A stretch of 64,000 nt of DNA. Source: Castor canadensis. Lineage: Eukaryota > Chordata > Mammalia > Rodentia > Castoridae. Under the pieces are notes generated by a model, which was not told the DNA's origin, did not search any database, and saw only the letters and a program-made list of their open reading frames with translations. Of the stretch, positions 54,658-64,000 are shown piece by piece. Within the stretch, counting starts at the first letter, position 1. Every line of letters starts with the position of its first letter. The translations under genes were made by a program, and so were the position numbers. The stretch covers positions 148,356,318 to 148,420,317 of the forward strand of contig NC_133395.1 of NCBI RefSeq assembly GCF_047511655.1, in the 5' to 3' direction.

Positions 54658-54862
54658 GTTGTGGCTGGGTGCTGGTGGCTCAGGCCTGTAATCCGAGCTA
54701 CTCAGGAGGCAGAGATCAGGAAGATCGCAGTTCTAATCTAGCACGAAGCAAATAGTTCGTGAGACCCTAGCTCCAGAACACCCAACACAAAACATGGCTG
54801 GTAGAGTGTCTCAAGGTGTAGGCCCTGAGTTCAAACCCCAGTACTGCAAAAAAAAAAAAAAA
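54658..54862 (+). repeat. Composite SINE (B1-like + ID)
   Basis: 'ggctgggtgctggtggctca' to 'gttcaaaccccagtactgca' with A14. The ID part carries the same internal shortening as 2254-2455 ('tctcaaggtgtaggccctga'), marking a subfamily. Confidence 0.9.
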
Positions 54863-54864
54863 TG

Positions 54865-55285
54865 GGACTGTGTTAATCATACTTTTGCATCACTGTGAAA
54901 AATATTTAGCATAAACAACTTAAAGGGAGGACTTATTTCTTTTAGCTCAGTCCATCTTGTCAAGCAGGTGCAACAGAGCAGAGATGCTTACACCATGGCA
55001 ACCAGGAAGAAGGGTAGGGCTGCAACAGGAAGGGGTGTGGCTAAGAACACCTTGACCTTCTTTCTGCAAGCAGGCCCTGCCTTCTATGGTTCCACCTCTT
55101 CCCAGTAGTCTATTCCGATTTGGAACCCATCAATGGATTAATCCATCCATTAGATCAGAGTCCTCATGGTCTGGTTTCATCTGGAAAAACCTCACAGACA
55201 TGCCCAGCAGTGTGCTTTAGTAATCTCCAAGGCATTTCTCAAGCCAGTCCAGGTGACAATTAAGATTAACCATCACGGGGACTTC
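54865..55285 (-). mobile_element. MaLR-type LTR fossil
   Basis: 'actgtgttaatcatactttt' start, 'taaacaacttaaagggagga', 'caccatggcaaccaggaaga', 'catcaatggattaatccatc' and 'ctcacagacatgcccagcag' follow a reverse MaLR LTR. Related to 1212-1650. Old. Confidence 0.68.
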
Positions 55286-55424
55286 AATACCATACTTTCC
55301 TCAAGGGTCAGATCATCCAGACAGAAGATTAACATTCTTCTCGTTGGCACATGGAACCCTGTTCAAAATAGCCCATGTGAAGACACAAATCAAGGCTCAA
55401 TAAAGTTTAGAAACAGGAAAGAAT

Positions 55425-55550
55425 GCCATGTAAAGATGTGTGGTAGAACACATCTGTAATCCCCGGTTCCTTGTGAGGAAGATGGAGGATTGCAAGTTCT
55501 AGGCCAGCCAGGGATAATGGTGAGAGCATGTCTCAAAAAAAAAAAAAAAG
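55425..55550 (+). repeat. B1-like monomer
   Basis: 'tgtggtagaacacatctgta' to 'gagcatgtctcaaaaaaaaa'; diverged. Confidence 0.72.
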
Positions 55551-55567
55551 AAATAAAGAATAAGATT

Positions 55568-55695
55568 TTTTCCCTCTTTTTTTTTTATTGTTGTGCTGGA
55601 TGGGGGTACATTGTGGCATTTACAAAGTTCTCACAATATATCAAATATATCATACTTGAATTCACCCCCACCACCACTCTCCTGCCTCAGTTCTG
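55568..55695 (-). mobile_element. L1 3'-end tail
   Basis: On the minus strand it ends 'cagcacaacaataaaaaaaa', preceded by 'tatattgtgagaactttgta'. This is a poly(A)-tailed, very short L1 3' end of a kind common in rodents. Confidence 0.55.
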
Positions 55696-55810
55696 AATCT
55701 GTAAAATGGGGGAAATCAGAGAAATACATACATTAAAAAAAGAGGCAATTCTAAAAAAAAGGAAGCAGGTGATGGGAAGGAATGGTAAGGGACGTGCTAA
55801 TGAGTTGAAC

Positions 55811-55925
55811 TTTTTTTTTCAATATATGGAATGCTTCACAAATTTGTGTTTCATCCTTATGTGGGGCCCATCCTAACGTTCTCTGTGTCACTCCAATTTT
55901 AGTGTCTGTGCTGCAGGAGGGGCAC
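55811..55925 (-). pseudogene. U6 snRNA retropseudogene
   Basis: The plus strand reads the reverse complement of U6: 'tggaatgcttcacaaatttg', 'tcatccttatgtggggccca', 'ttctctgtgtcactccaatt' and 'tagtgtctgtgctgcagg'. About 105 bases cover the full RNA length with numerous substitutions, so it is not a working gene. On the minus strand it is followed by A9 instead of a T-run terminator. Near-identical 'ctaatgag' direct repeats flank it (55796-55810 and 55924-55937), showing LINE-mediated retroposition. Confidence 0.88.
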
Positions 55926-55939
55926 TAATGAGTGGAGCT

Positions 55940-57250
55940 GGAGCTCTCAACCCACCTCAGGCCTGGCAGCAGTTTCATCCAGTGAGTGTTTGCCCCCGTG
56001 TGACAACAGTGTGGGATTACGGGGTGTTTTTGGTGAGTGGGTCATCATTCGTGTCTACAGAAGGTCAACAGAGTATTTTTTGTTAGAAGGTGAGAGGAGA
56101 GGGCATTAGAATTTCCCAGAAAGCATTTTTAACGAGTTGTAGGCCATTTGAATAATTGCAAAGAAAACCACAAGAGCAGTAGGCGGGAAGTCTGCTCAGA
56201 AATGCTCAATTCTACTTTTCCTGAACCCGTAGGAGTGTTGTCCACTTGCTCCTCCTCCTCTGCCCAGGCTGGCTTCACTGCATTGTGTTGCACAGGCCTC
56301 TCCACTTAGAAGAGGGTTGGGCGTTCAAGGTCTGGGACAGCTTTCGTGAAATTTGTAACCATTTTGTCTTTGAATTTGTGTTTTGTAAGTGCTGTGCAAC
56401 AAGGCATGCTTGGACTGGGAGGTTGGAGCCTTAAAGGGTCTCACACATGGTTCCCCTTCTCCTATCTTTCTACCTCTTAGCTTTTTGCACCCCTGAATCC
56501 TATCCCCCAAGCCCTCTGGCCTGAAGGACAACCAGGAGCCTCAGGCCTGAACAGATCCTCAGGCTCACTCTTGCTCCAGCCTCTAAGTGCACCTTCAGCC
56601 GACTTCTTGCCTGGGGACCCTCATCCTTCCCAACTGGCCTGTGACTGTTAGGCCACCGATGGTTACGGATGTACCTAAATACTCCTCAGGAAGGCAGTGG
56701 CCAGGAGGCCTCATGGAACTCAGTCTCGGCACTCACACCAGCATCTCAGTCACAGGTGCTTGTTAGGTGTGAGGCCCATGGCTGTGGGGAAGAGGGACTT
56801 TGGTGCTGTGTCTTGGAGCATAAACACCACAGACTTGTGGCTATATTTCAACAAGATTGAGCCCAGGGCTTCACTCACCCGAAGCAGGTGCTCTACCATG
56901 GAGCTGCATCCCAGACAAGAAAACTGCAAGCTCAAGTAATTGCAAGGCCTCTCTGGAGAAAGCTCTAGGGCCTTACTGAGTGGTGTAGAACAGAGGCCAC
57001 TTGGCCCACAGTGATCCCAGGATCCTCAAGTGGCAGAAACTTCTGGGTCAGGATTGTGATAGATCCTTGGGCTCGTGCTTTTGTGAAGGTCTCTCAGGAA
57101 TTGCTTACTTATTCTGCTTCTGACTCAAGGGGACCCCAGTTTCCCATGATGACAGCTCCTAGAGTCATTGCCTTAGCCTTCAGCTCAGCTTTTCTCTTTC
57201 TCTCTCTCCCCGCCCTCTCCCGTTCTCTTTCTTTCTTTTTTTCTTTCCTT
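55940..57250. other. Intergenic, mostly unrecognised
   Basis: An ID-like minus remnant lies at about 56845-56915 ('gagcccagggcttcactcac') and a pyrimidine-rich tract at 57190-57262. No gene is recognised. Confidence 0.5.
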
Positions 57251-57254
57251 CTTT

Positions 57255-57378
57255 CTTTTCTTTGACATAAGATCTTTCTGTGTTGCCCAGTCTGTTCTCA
57301 AACTCCTGAGTTCAAGTGATCCTCCCACCTTGCCTTCCTAGTGCTGGGATTCCAGGTGTGTGCTGCCATGCCTGGCTC
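57255..57378 (-). repeat. B1-like monomer
   Basis: 'gacataagatctttctgtgt', 'gtgatcctcccaccttgcct' and 'gtgtgtgctgccatgcctgg'. Confidence 0.78.
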
Positions 57379-57553
57379 TTTCTTTTCTTTTTAAAATAGT
57401 CTTTGTTGTTCAGAGCAGTCTTACGTTCATGGCAACACTGAGCAGAAGGAACAGCGTTTCCACATGTACAGCGCCCCCATTATCACCAGGCCCCCCCCAG
57501 AGCACAGCACGTCATTATTACCAAGTCCAGAGTCTGTATGAGGGTTCGCTCCA

Positions 57554-57559
57554 GGTGTT

Positions 57560-57620
<61 letters not shown>

Positions 57621-57837
57621 TTTGGTGATGCTGGGGTTTGAACTCAAGGCCTCATATTTGCTAGAAGAGGGCTCTACCACTTGAGCCATACGTCCTCACC
57701 CTTTTTGCTTTAATTATTTTTCAGACAGGGTCTTGCTTTTGCGGGAATGGCCTCAGACCATAAATCTCCTACCATGGCTTCTCTCATAGCTGGGATTACA
57801 GGCATGCATCACCATGCCCAGCTTTGGTGTTGGATAT
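57554..57837 (-). repeat. SINE insertion (arm 2 + ID) with (TA)n and 12-bp target duplication
   Basis: GGTGTTGGATAT flanks the insertion exactly at 57554-57565 and 57826-57837. Inside are (AT)20 at 57562-57602, a T-run, a minus ID module and a reverse arm 2 ('cagacagggtcttgcttttg' to 'catgcatcaccatgcccagc'). Confidence 0.92.
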
Positions 57838-58496
57838 TCTATAGGTTTGAACAAATGCACAATGACATGTCTGCACCATTACAGTGTCACACAGAATGGT
57901 GTCACAGCCCTCAGACCCACCCTGCGCTCTGCTTACTCATTCCTCCCTCCCCCTCACTCCCAATAGCCACTGTCTTTTCACTGGTTCCAAAGTTCTGCCT
58001 TGTTGGGAAGGTCAACTCTAGTCTGCATCCTTTTCAGGTAGGCGCCATGCACCCTGTGAGGTGTGTTTAAGTTCCAGGCTCGATGACCCCTTTCCCTTTC
58101 GTGCTGAATCATGCTCTGTTGTCTGGTGGCCACAGTTCTTTTTCCTGTTCTCTTCCACCTCACCTGCTTCCAAGGTTTGGGATTATGAACGGAGCCTCGA
58201 CAGACACCTGTGTGCAGTGACTGCTGAGCCTGTTTTCAGCTCCCCTAGGGAATGCGGTGGCATAAGATGGCTGGCTCGAATTGCAAGGGCACACGGAGTT
58301 TTATAAGGAACTTCAAGCTACCCTGAAGCGGCTCCACGTCCCCCAGCACTGAACGAGAGCTCCTGACTAGCATCTGGATTTTGGCTGTACAGGTGTGCAG
58401 TGGCATCTCACCGTTTTAATTACGTTCTAGAATTCTGCCATTTGGATATCTTCTTTACTGTGATGTGTGTTCAGGTCTTTTATGTATTTCTTATAC

Positions 58497-58862
58497 TTTT
58501 TTTTTTGTTTTTTTTAGTGGTACTGAGGTGTTGCCAGGCAGGCACTCCACCACTTGAGCCACATTCCCAGTCCTATCGTTTATCTTTCTGTCTTAGCATG
58601 TATTAATTGTACAAAGCGTTTTGTTTCAATATTTCCATGCATACATATAATGCACGCTGATCAAATTAAACTCCTAGTTCTTTTTTAAGTTTTTAATTTT
58701 AATGAGATTCCGTTTACTATGTCTTTGATGGGTGGTACCTTTAGTGTCGCATTTAGATGCCATATTTGTTTGTTTGTTTGTTTTGGCAGCACTGGGGCTT
58801 GAACTCAAGGCCTCACACTTGCTAGGCAGGAGCTCTACCACTTGAGCCACTCCACTAGCCCC
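58497..58862 (-). repeat. ID modules around an L1 3'-end tail
   Basis: A minus ID at 58497-58577, a rodent-type L1 3' tail at about 58595-58690 ('attaattgtacaaagcgttt'), and a second minus ID at 58772-58862 with a (GTTT)n side at 58765-58782. Confidence 0.7.
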
Positions 58863-58888
58863 TTAGTGTCACATTTAAAAAGTCATCA

Positions 58889-59192
58889 CCAGCAGGTGTG
58901 GTGGCTTAGACCTGTAATCCCTGCTGCTCAGGAGGCAGAGATGGGAGGAAGGCGGCTTGAGGTCAGCTCAGGCAAAAATGTGGGCTAGACCCAATCTCAT
59001 GCAACAAGCCAGGTATGGTGGGGCATTTCTGTAATCCCAGCAACTTGGGAAGCTGTAGGATCATCGTCTGAAGCTGGCCCTGGCAAAAGCAAGATCCTAT
59101 CTGAAATATAACTAAAGCAAAAAGATGGGGGCTGTGGCCCAAGTAGTAGAGTTCCTGCCTAGCAAATGTGAGGCTCTGACTTCAAGCCCCAA
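58889..59192 (+). repeat. Trimeric SINE, copy 4
   Basis: Arm 1 'caggtgtggtggcttagacc', arm 2 'caggtatggtggggcatttc', ID 'gggggctgtggcccaagtag', AATAA-type tail. Confidence 0.87.
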
Positions 59193-59413
59193 ATAATAAA
59201 TAAGTAAATGTCATCGTCAAGCTCATGAGATTTTCTCTGTGTTGTCTTCTGGGAGTTTCATGGTTTTGCTTTTTACATTTAGATCCATGAACCATTTTGA
59301 GTTATTCTGCAGTGGGCTAGATTCGCTTTCTCCCTGTGTCCCAGCATTGTTTATTGAATGACTTTCTCCACTGTGTTGCCTCTGCTCCTCTGCCGAAGAT
59401 CAGCTGACTATTC

Positions 59414-59641
59414 TTTTTTTTATTTTTCTTTTTTTGGCAGTACTGGTGTTAGAACTCAGGGCCTCACAGTTGCTAGCAGGTGCTTTACCACTTGAGCCAT
59501 TACACAAGTCCTTTTTTATGATGGGTATTTTTGAAATAGGGTCTCAGGGACTATTAGCCTGGGGCTGGCTCTGAACCTCGATCCTCCTGAGCTCTGCCTT
59601 CTGAGTAGCTGGGATTACAGGCATGAGCTACCAGTGCCCAG
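59414..59641 (-). repeat. Composite SINE inside L1
   Basis: 'ggcagtactggtgttagaac' to 'ggcatgagctaccagtgccc', between two L1 pieces. 'cagctgacta' before it and 'cagatgacta' after it are probably the target duplication (about 59401-59412 and 59643-59652). Confidence 0.88.
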
Positions 59642-59827
59642 GTCAGATGACTATTTATGTGAATCTATTTCTGGGCTGTCTATCCTGTTCCATTTTTCTC
59701 TAATGTCATGCTGTCTGGGCTTCTGTAGCTCTTAGCAAATTTTGAGGCCGGGAATATTTTAGTCTCCCTCGTGGATCTTGCCCTTCAACATTGGGTTCTA
59801 AGGCCTTTGCCTCTGCACAGAGTGGGT

Positions 59828-59885
59828 GTTAGGCTGGGGTACAGCACCCATCTGGCAGCACGAGGCCTTGGGTTCAAACCCACTT
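59828..59885 (+). repeat. Short ID remnant in L1
   Basis: 'gttaggctggggtacagcac' to 'gccttgggttcaaacccact'. Confidence 0.55.
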
Positions 59886-61747
59886 GGTCCGGGAAAAATT
59901 CTTTTTATATAGTTGTTGACTTTGACTTGCTAACGTTTTGTTGAAGATTTTTGTGTCTGTTATTTTCATTTCTTGTCTAGTTTTGGTATTAGGATGATGC
60001 TGGCCTCACAGAATGAGTTAGGAAGAATTCGTTCTGCTTCTATCTTCTATCTTCTGGAAGAAATTGTAGATAAGTTGTGTGTTTTCTTCCTTAAAATTCA
60101 ATAGTAGAATTCACCACTGAACCTATCCGGGCCTGTTTTTCTGATGTGGAAGTTTGTTAATTGTTGGTTGAGTTGAATATCTGTCTCAGATTTCTGGTTC
60201 TCCTCGCTTGAGTTTTGGCAGGTGATCTTTCAAGGAGGGCTGCGTGCAGGTTGGCCGGTTGCAGGCGCAGGCGAGTTCGCAAGGCTGTGAGACCCTTTTA
60301 CTGTAGTGGGGTCTCAGCGTTGAGCCGCCTTTCACGTCTGGTGTTAGTAGTCTGACTTTTCCACCTTCTTATCTAGCCTGACTAAAGCTGTCACTTTATT
60401 AGTCTTTTCAAAGAGTTGTCTGGTTTTGTTGATTTTCTCTCCTGAGCTCCTGATTTTCTTTCTTTTCTTTTGTGAGAAAAAAGAAATCTGGATTTCCACA
60501 GATCAATCTGGGACTGAAATTTGCCTTTTCCAGTTTCCTGAGGTGGAAGCTTAGACTATTGATTCCGATCTTTTTCTTTCTAACAGCCATTCGATGCTAT
60601 GTGTTTTCCTCTAAGCACTGCTTTTGCTGAATCACAGAAATTTTGATAAGGTGTATTTCCATTTTCATTTGGGTCAAAATATGTTAAAAGTCCTCTTGAA
60701 ATTCCTTCTTTGACCAGGGTGTTATCTAGATGTGTGCTGTTTAATGTGAGCAGGGATTTCTGTTACAAATCCCTCAGTTCCATCGCTGAGAGCAGTGAGG
60801 ACTTCCAGCTTTTAAACTTGCTGGGGACGCTCTGTGCGTTGTCTCCTGGGGAGCCGAGCTTGGGAAGAGATGGGCCAAGTGCAAATCCGGTGCCGTGCAG
60901 ATGGATTTTCACCTCACGTGTCCTGTGAGTTTTCAAGTGCATGCACACTAAATATGGTCAGTTCCTGACAAACTGACTGCTTTGTCACCTGTAATGCTGC
61001 ACTTGTCCCTGATCATTTTCCTTGCTCTGAAGCCTGTCTAAAATTGACAGCTCCTCAAGCTTTCTTCTGATCAGAAGAAACATGGCAGTATCTTTCTCCA
61101 CCCTTCACTCTTAATCTCTACGTCTTTATCCCTAAGTGGATGTCTTGTAGACAACACATAATTTGGTTTTATTTTTTGGCCCACCCTGACATCCTGTCTC
61201 TTGAGTGGTGTGCTCAGGTCACTGATGCTTAGGGTGATGTGGGCGCAGCTGGGTTGATGCTCCCATTTTGTTACTGTTTTCTGTTTATTTTCCTAGTTCT
61301 TCGTCCTCTTACTCTGCCACTGTGGCTTTCATCAAGCTTTCTATGTGATTCCATTTCTCCCCTTCCCTACTGTATCTTTGCTCTGTTTCCTCCTCCTCCT
61401 TCCTCTTCCCTTTCTGGTGACTGCCCTAGAGTTTGCAATGTACTCTTACAACTCAGCAGGACCACTTTTGAAGAAGGCTGCTGCCTCATAGGCTGTTCAG
61501 GTGCATCACTGATTCCTCTTCTCTCCTTGAGCCCCGCTGCTACTCCTCTCAACGACGCGGCTTGCAGACCAAGAACAAACATGAAATGAAGATTTTTGTT
61601 TTACCAAGTTTTTGATCTTTGTAATTTCCCTTCTGTCTGAAGAAAGTTTTGTTTGCCTAAGAGGGTTTATTTCACCCTCACTTTTAAAGGATAAATTTGA
61701 AAGCTACAATGAGTTCTAGGCTGTTTTGTTAATGTGCCTTTTGTCTT

Positions 61748-61840
61748 CTGAGATGGTCTCACTCTGTAGCAGCTGGGCCAGCCTTGGACTCATCCTTCTG
61801 CCTCAGCCTCCTGAGTGCTGGGGTACCAGGCATGGCTGCC
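61748..61840 (-). repeat. B1-like monomer in L1
   Basis: 'ctgagatggtctcactctgt' to 'ctcctgagtgctggggtacc'. Confidence 0.72.
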
Positions 61841-62450
61841 ACACCAGCTTCCATTCTCTTCCTGCCTGCATCCTGCACAGTTTCTGAGAAGTTGGATGTG
61901 ATTCCCATCTTTGTTCCTCTGCTAGGTAAGGTGCTTCTTCCCCTCTGGCTTCTTTTAAGATTTTTGCAGTTTGAATGTGAGATGCCTAGTGTACGTCTAA
62001 ATTTATTATTTATTTTTGTATTTATTCTGCTGTGTTCTCTGGACCTGTGTTTGTGTCTGACAGTAATTTGGGGTGGTTCTAAGTCACTTCTTTCCCATTT
62101 CTTTCTCTTCCCACCACACTGAAGTCACACCTTTGGTAGTTGTCAGTTCTTGGACTCTGTTCTCGCTCATCTTCTCAGTTTTGGAAGTGTCTGCTTGCAT
62201 TTCCTTGGGTCTAGGTGACTAAGGAGTCCCTCAGAGCCTTCTCCACTTCTGTTCGGGGTTTTGATTCCTGGCACTTCTCTTCATCCTCTGCCTCCGTCGA
62301 TCTGTTGTCTGTTAATAGCCACAGTGGTTTTAAATTTCCAATCTGACAATTCCAGATTCCCTGATATACCTGCTCTTGTTCCTGTGCTAGCTCCATCTCT
62401 TCTAGCTCTGCCTTCTACATCTCAGCGTGTCCTGCTGTCTTTTGCTGAAG

Positions 62451-62944
62451 TGTAGCTGGGCAGAAGGACCTGCAGTAACTAGGCCTTTGGAGCTGTGGTG
62501 AGGGTGTGGTGTGGGAAAGGAAAGGGTTCTGCAGTGGTGGGATTAGCCAGGCCACAGCAGCACACACCTGTGGTCCCAGCGACTTGGTAGGCTGGGGGAT
62601 TGCCTGAGCCCAGGAGTTTGAAACCAGCTTGAGCAACAAAATCAGACCCTGTCTCCAAAACAAAACATGAAACACAAAGCAAAACACAGTGCTCAGATAA
62701 GGTCTCAGTCTCTTAGTGAGCCATGCCCTGGGCTGTATGGGCTCAGATTTTCCTCTCTTAGGTGGGACAGGACAGCTGAGGGACCTGGACTGGGAATTTC
62801 CCTTCATTCAGGTTGGTTGGACTCTTAATTAAATCTCCATTGGTCAGGCTCTAGCAAAATCGTTTCTCTTGAGGGTAGGCCTTGCTAGAACAACAACAAC
62901 AAACAGAGTGGAGCCAGAACAACAACAACAACAAAACAGAGTGG
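62451..62944. repeat. B1-like monomer and duplicated AAC-rich unit
   Basis: A plus B1-like copy lies at 62535-62665 ('acctgtggtcccagcgactt'). At about 62889-62950 two tandem units share (AAC)n followed by 'agagtggagccag'. Confidence 0.7.
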
Positions 62945-63245
62945 AGCCAGGCACCAAGTGGCTTATGCCTGTAATTCTAGCTACTCAGGAGGCAGAAATT
63001 GGGAGGATGATGGTTTGAATCTTGCCAAGGTAAAAAGTTTGAGAGACCCCATCTCAACCAATAAACAGCTGGACATGGTGGCATGCATCTGTCATCCAGC
63101 TGTGTGGGAAGTATAAATTGGACAGCCTGGGCATAAATGGAAGACCTTGTTCAAAAATAACTAAAGCACAAGGGATGGTGGCATGGCTAAGTGGTACAAG
63201 GTCTGCCTAGCCCCAAGTTTAATTCAAACCCAGTGGAGATTAAAA
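62945..63245 (+). repeat. Trimeric SINE, copy 5
   Basis: Arm 1 'aagtggcttatgcctgtaat', arm 2 'ctggacatggtggcatgcat' with 'atccagctgtgtgggaagta', ID 'gggatggtggcatggctaag', A-rich tail. The ID is shortened. Confidence 0.8.
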
Positions 63246-63261
63246 AAAAGAAGAGAGGCCA

Positions 63262-64000
63262 TGGTTTCCCGGTGGGGTCCTGGCCTTGTGTGAAGAGGCC
63301 CTGGGATCAATTCTCCACACCACAAAAACCAAAACCAAAGCCCAGATATGCATTTCATACCGGCCACATTTCTTCTCCCTCTTCTGGAGGCACAAGCTTT
63401 TTCTTCCTTTTCCCTGTGAGGATCTAGCAGAGCTCCTGGAGGCAGGCTCACTGACATGTGGGGTCCCCTGGGGTCCCCTGAGTTTTTACCTACACACTTG
63501 TGCACACTGAGTTCTGGCATGCGTGTCAATGCCCACAGCTGAGCATGAGCAGGGTGCAGAGGTGGCCCTCACTGAGCAGGACCCAGGGAGGGGACTCAGG
63601 TGGCACAGATACAGGAGCAGGCCCGGGGGGCTTAGACTGAGCTGAGAGGAGTCCTGGGGCCCTTTCCAAATAGGTCTGTTCCACCTGGACCAGAGGTGGC
63701 CCTCTGGGCCAGCCACAGAGGAGCACTGAAAACAGGAGCTTTGCCTGGTTCCCAGAAACCCTGGTGATGTCCAGGGCTGAGGTCTGAGGCCAGAGCCCAG
63801 CATATTATCTTCCGGCCCCTCCCTCCCCTTTCTTCCTTGTTGTCCCTACCTTGGAATGGGAATGCATCTGCTCCCAGGCCTCCCCTGTGGCTGCCCTTTG
63901 ACCCCTCAGTCACTTGTGGCTCTGGCTTAGACCCTGTTGGCCCTCTTGTGTACACAGCTCTGTGTTGCCTCTTCATTCCCTGCCTCCCATCTAACCTCAA
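63262..64000. other. Right edge: ID trace and unrecognised sequence
   Basis: A weak ID-like piece lies at about 63262-63333. The remainder is GC-moderate, unique-looking DNA. Human synteny, from memory, would place EFCC1 beyond GP9 on the minus strand, but I cannot identify an EFCC1 exon here. Confidence 0.45.

Larger units (their letters stand above)
57390..62450 (-). mobile_element. Old L1 LINE, about 3.5 kb of L1 spread over 5 kb
   Basis: Reading rightwards gives the reverse complement of L1 from 3' end to ORF1. Landmarks: 3' end 57390-57553 and 57838-58497 ('gcataagatggctggctcga'); ORF2 59215-61250 ('tattaggatgatgctggcct' at 59987, 'gtcttttcaaagagttgtct' at 60401, 'aagcactgcttttgctgaat'); endonuclease region 61080-61250; the ORF1 side 61420-62450 ('ctgccctagagtttgcaatg', 'aggataaatttgaaagctac'). 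Several SINEs interrupt it. No long open frame remains. Divergence suggests an L1M-age copy. Confidence 0.78.

Noticed and set aside
55811-55925. Functional U6 gene
   Set aside because: Many substitutions, an A-tail instead of a T-run terminator, and flanking direct repeats mark a retropseudogene.
63632-64000. EFCC1 coding exon expected from synteny
   Set aside because: The open frame there has no EF-hand or coiled coil and no splice sites in register. I cannot support the assignment.

Overview
This window is mammalian nuclear DNA, almost certainly from a rodent. Three conserved, intron-aware genes can be read in the order ISY1 (+), RAB43 (+), GP9 (-). From memory, this is the order around human chromosome 3q21 seen from the other strand (GP9-RAB43-ISY1). 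The SINEs are the best species clue: hundreds of bases of tRNA-derived ID-type modules, often fused to one or two B1-like arms. This resembles the B1/ID fusion SINEs of beaver and squirrel relatives. I favour a castorimorph rodent such as beaver, as an inference rather than a proven assignment.

Layout. 1-10.9 kb: the 3' two thirds of ISY1, with six coding exons, all with GT-AG introns and matching phases, ending at a TAG and an ATTAAA poly(A) signal; the first exons lie off the left edge. 10.9-15 kb: intergenic, with a 40-bp minisatellite, two composite SINEs and a MIR remnant. 15-17 kb: a CpG island holding a GC-rich degenerate repeat and RAB43 exon 1. 17-36.3 kb: RAB43 introns and exons 2 and 3. 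36.3 to about 39.9 kb: a long RAB43 3' UTR. 40-48.7 kb: repeat-rich intergenic DNA, including three near-identical 137-bp tandem SINE units. 48.7-51.4 kb: a solo MaLR-type LTR fossil and then GP9, with its coding sequence in a single exon and a candidate upstream exon and promoter. 51.4-64 kb: intergenic, dominated by a roughly 5-kb old L1 on the minus strand riddled with SINE insertions, plus a retroposed U6 snRNA pseudogene.

Function. The three genes do not form a pathway. ISY1 is a nuclear spliceosome component, RAB43 is a Golgi/ER trafficking GTPase, and GP9 is a platelet adhesion-receptor subunit. The one functional link visible is transcriptional. ISY1 and RAB43 are co-directional about 5 kb apart, and the ISY1 penultimate exon and RAB43 exon 2 meet in the same phase, as expected for the ISY1-RAB43 read-through known in human.

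I found no undescribed enzymatic or defence system. The less ordinary items are repeat biology: a trimeric SINE, a recent tandem SINE triplication, an unidentified repeat present twice, a (TG)n-SINE-(CA)n inverted arrangement, and a bare poly(A) tract flanked by what looks like a target-site duplication.
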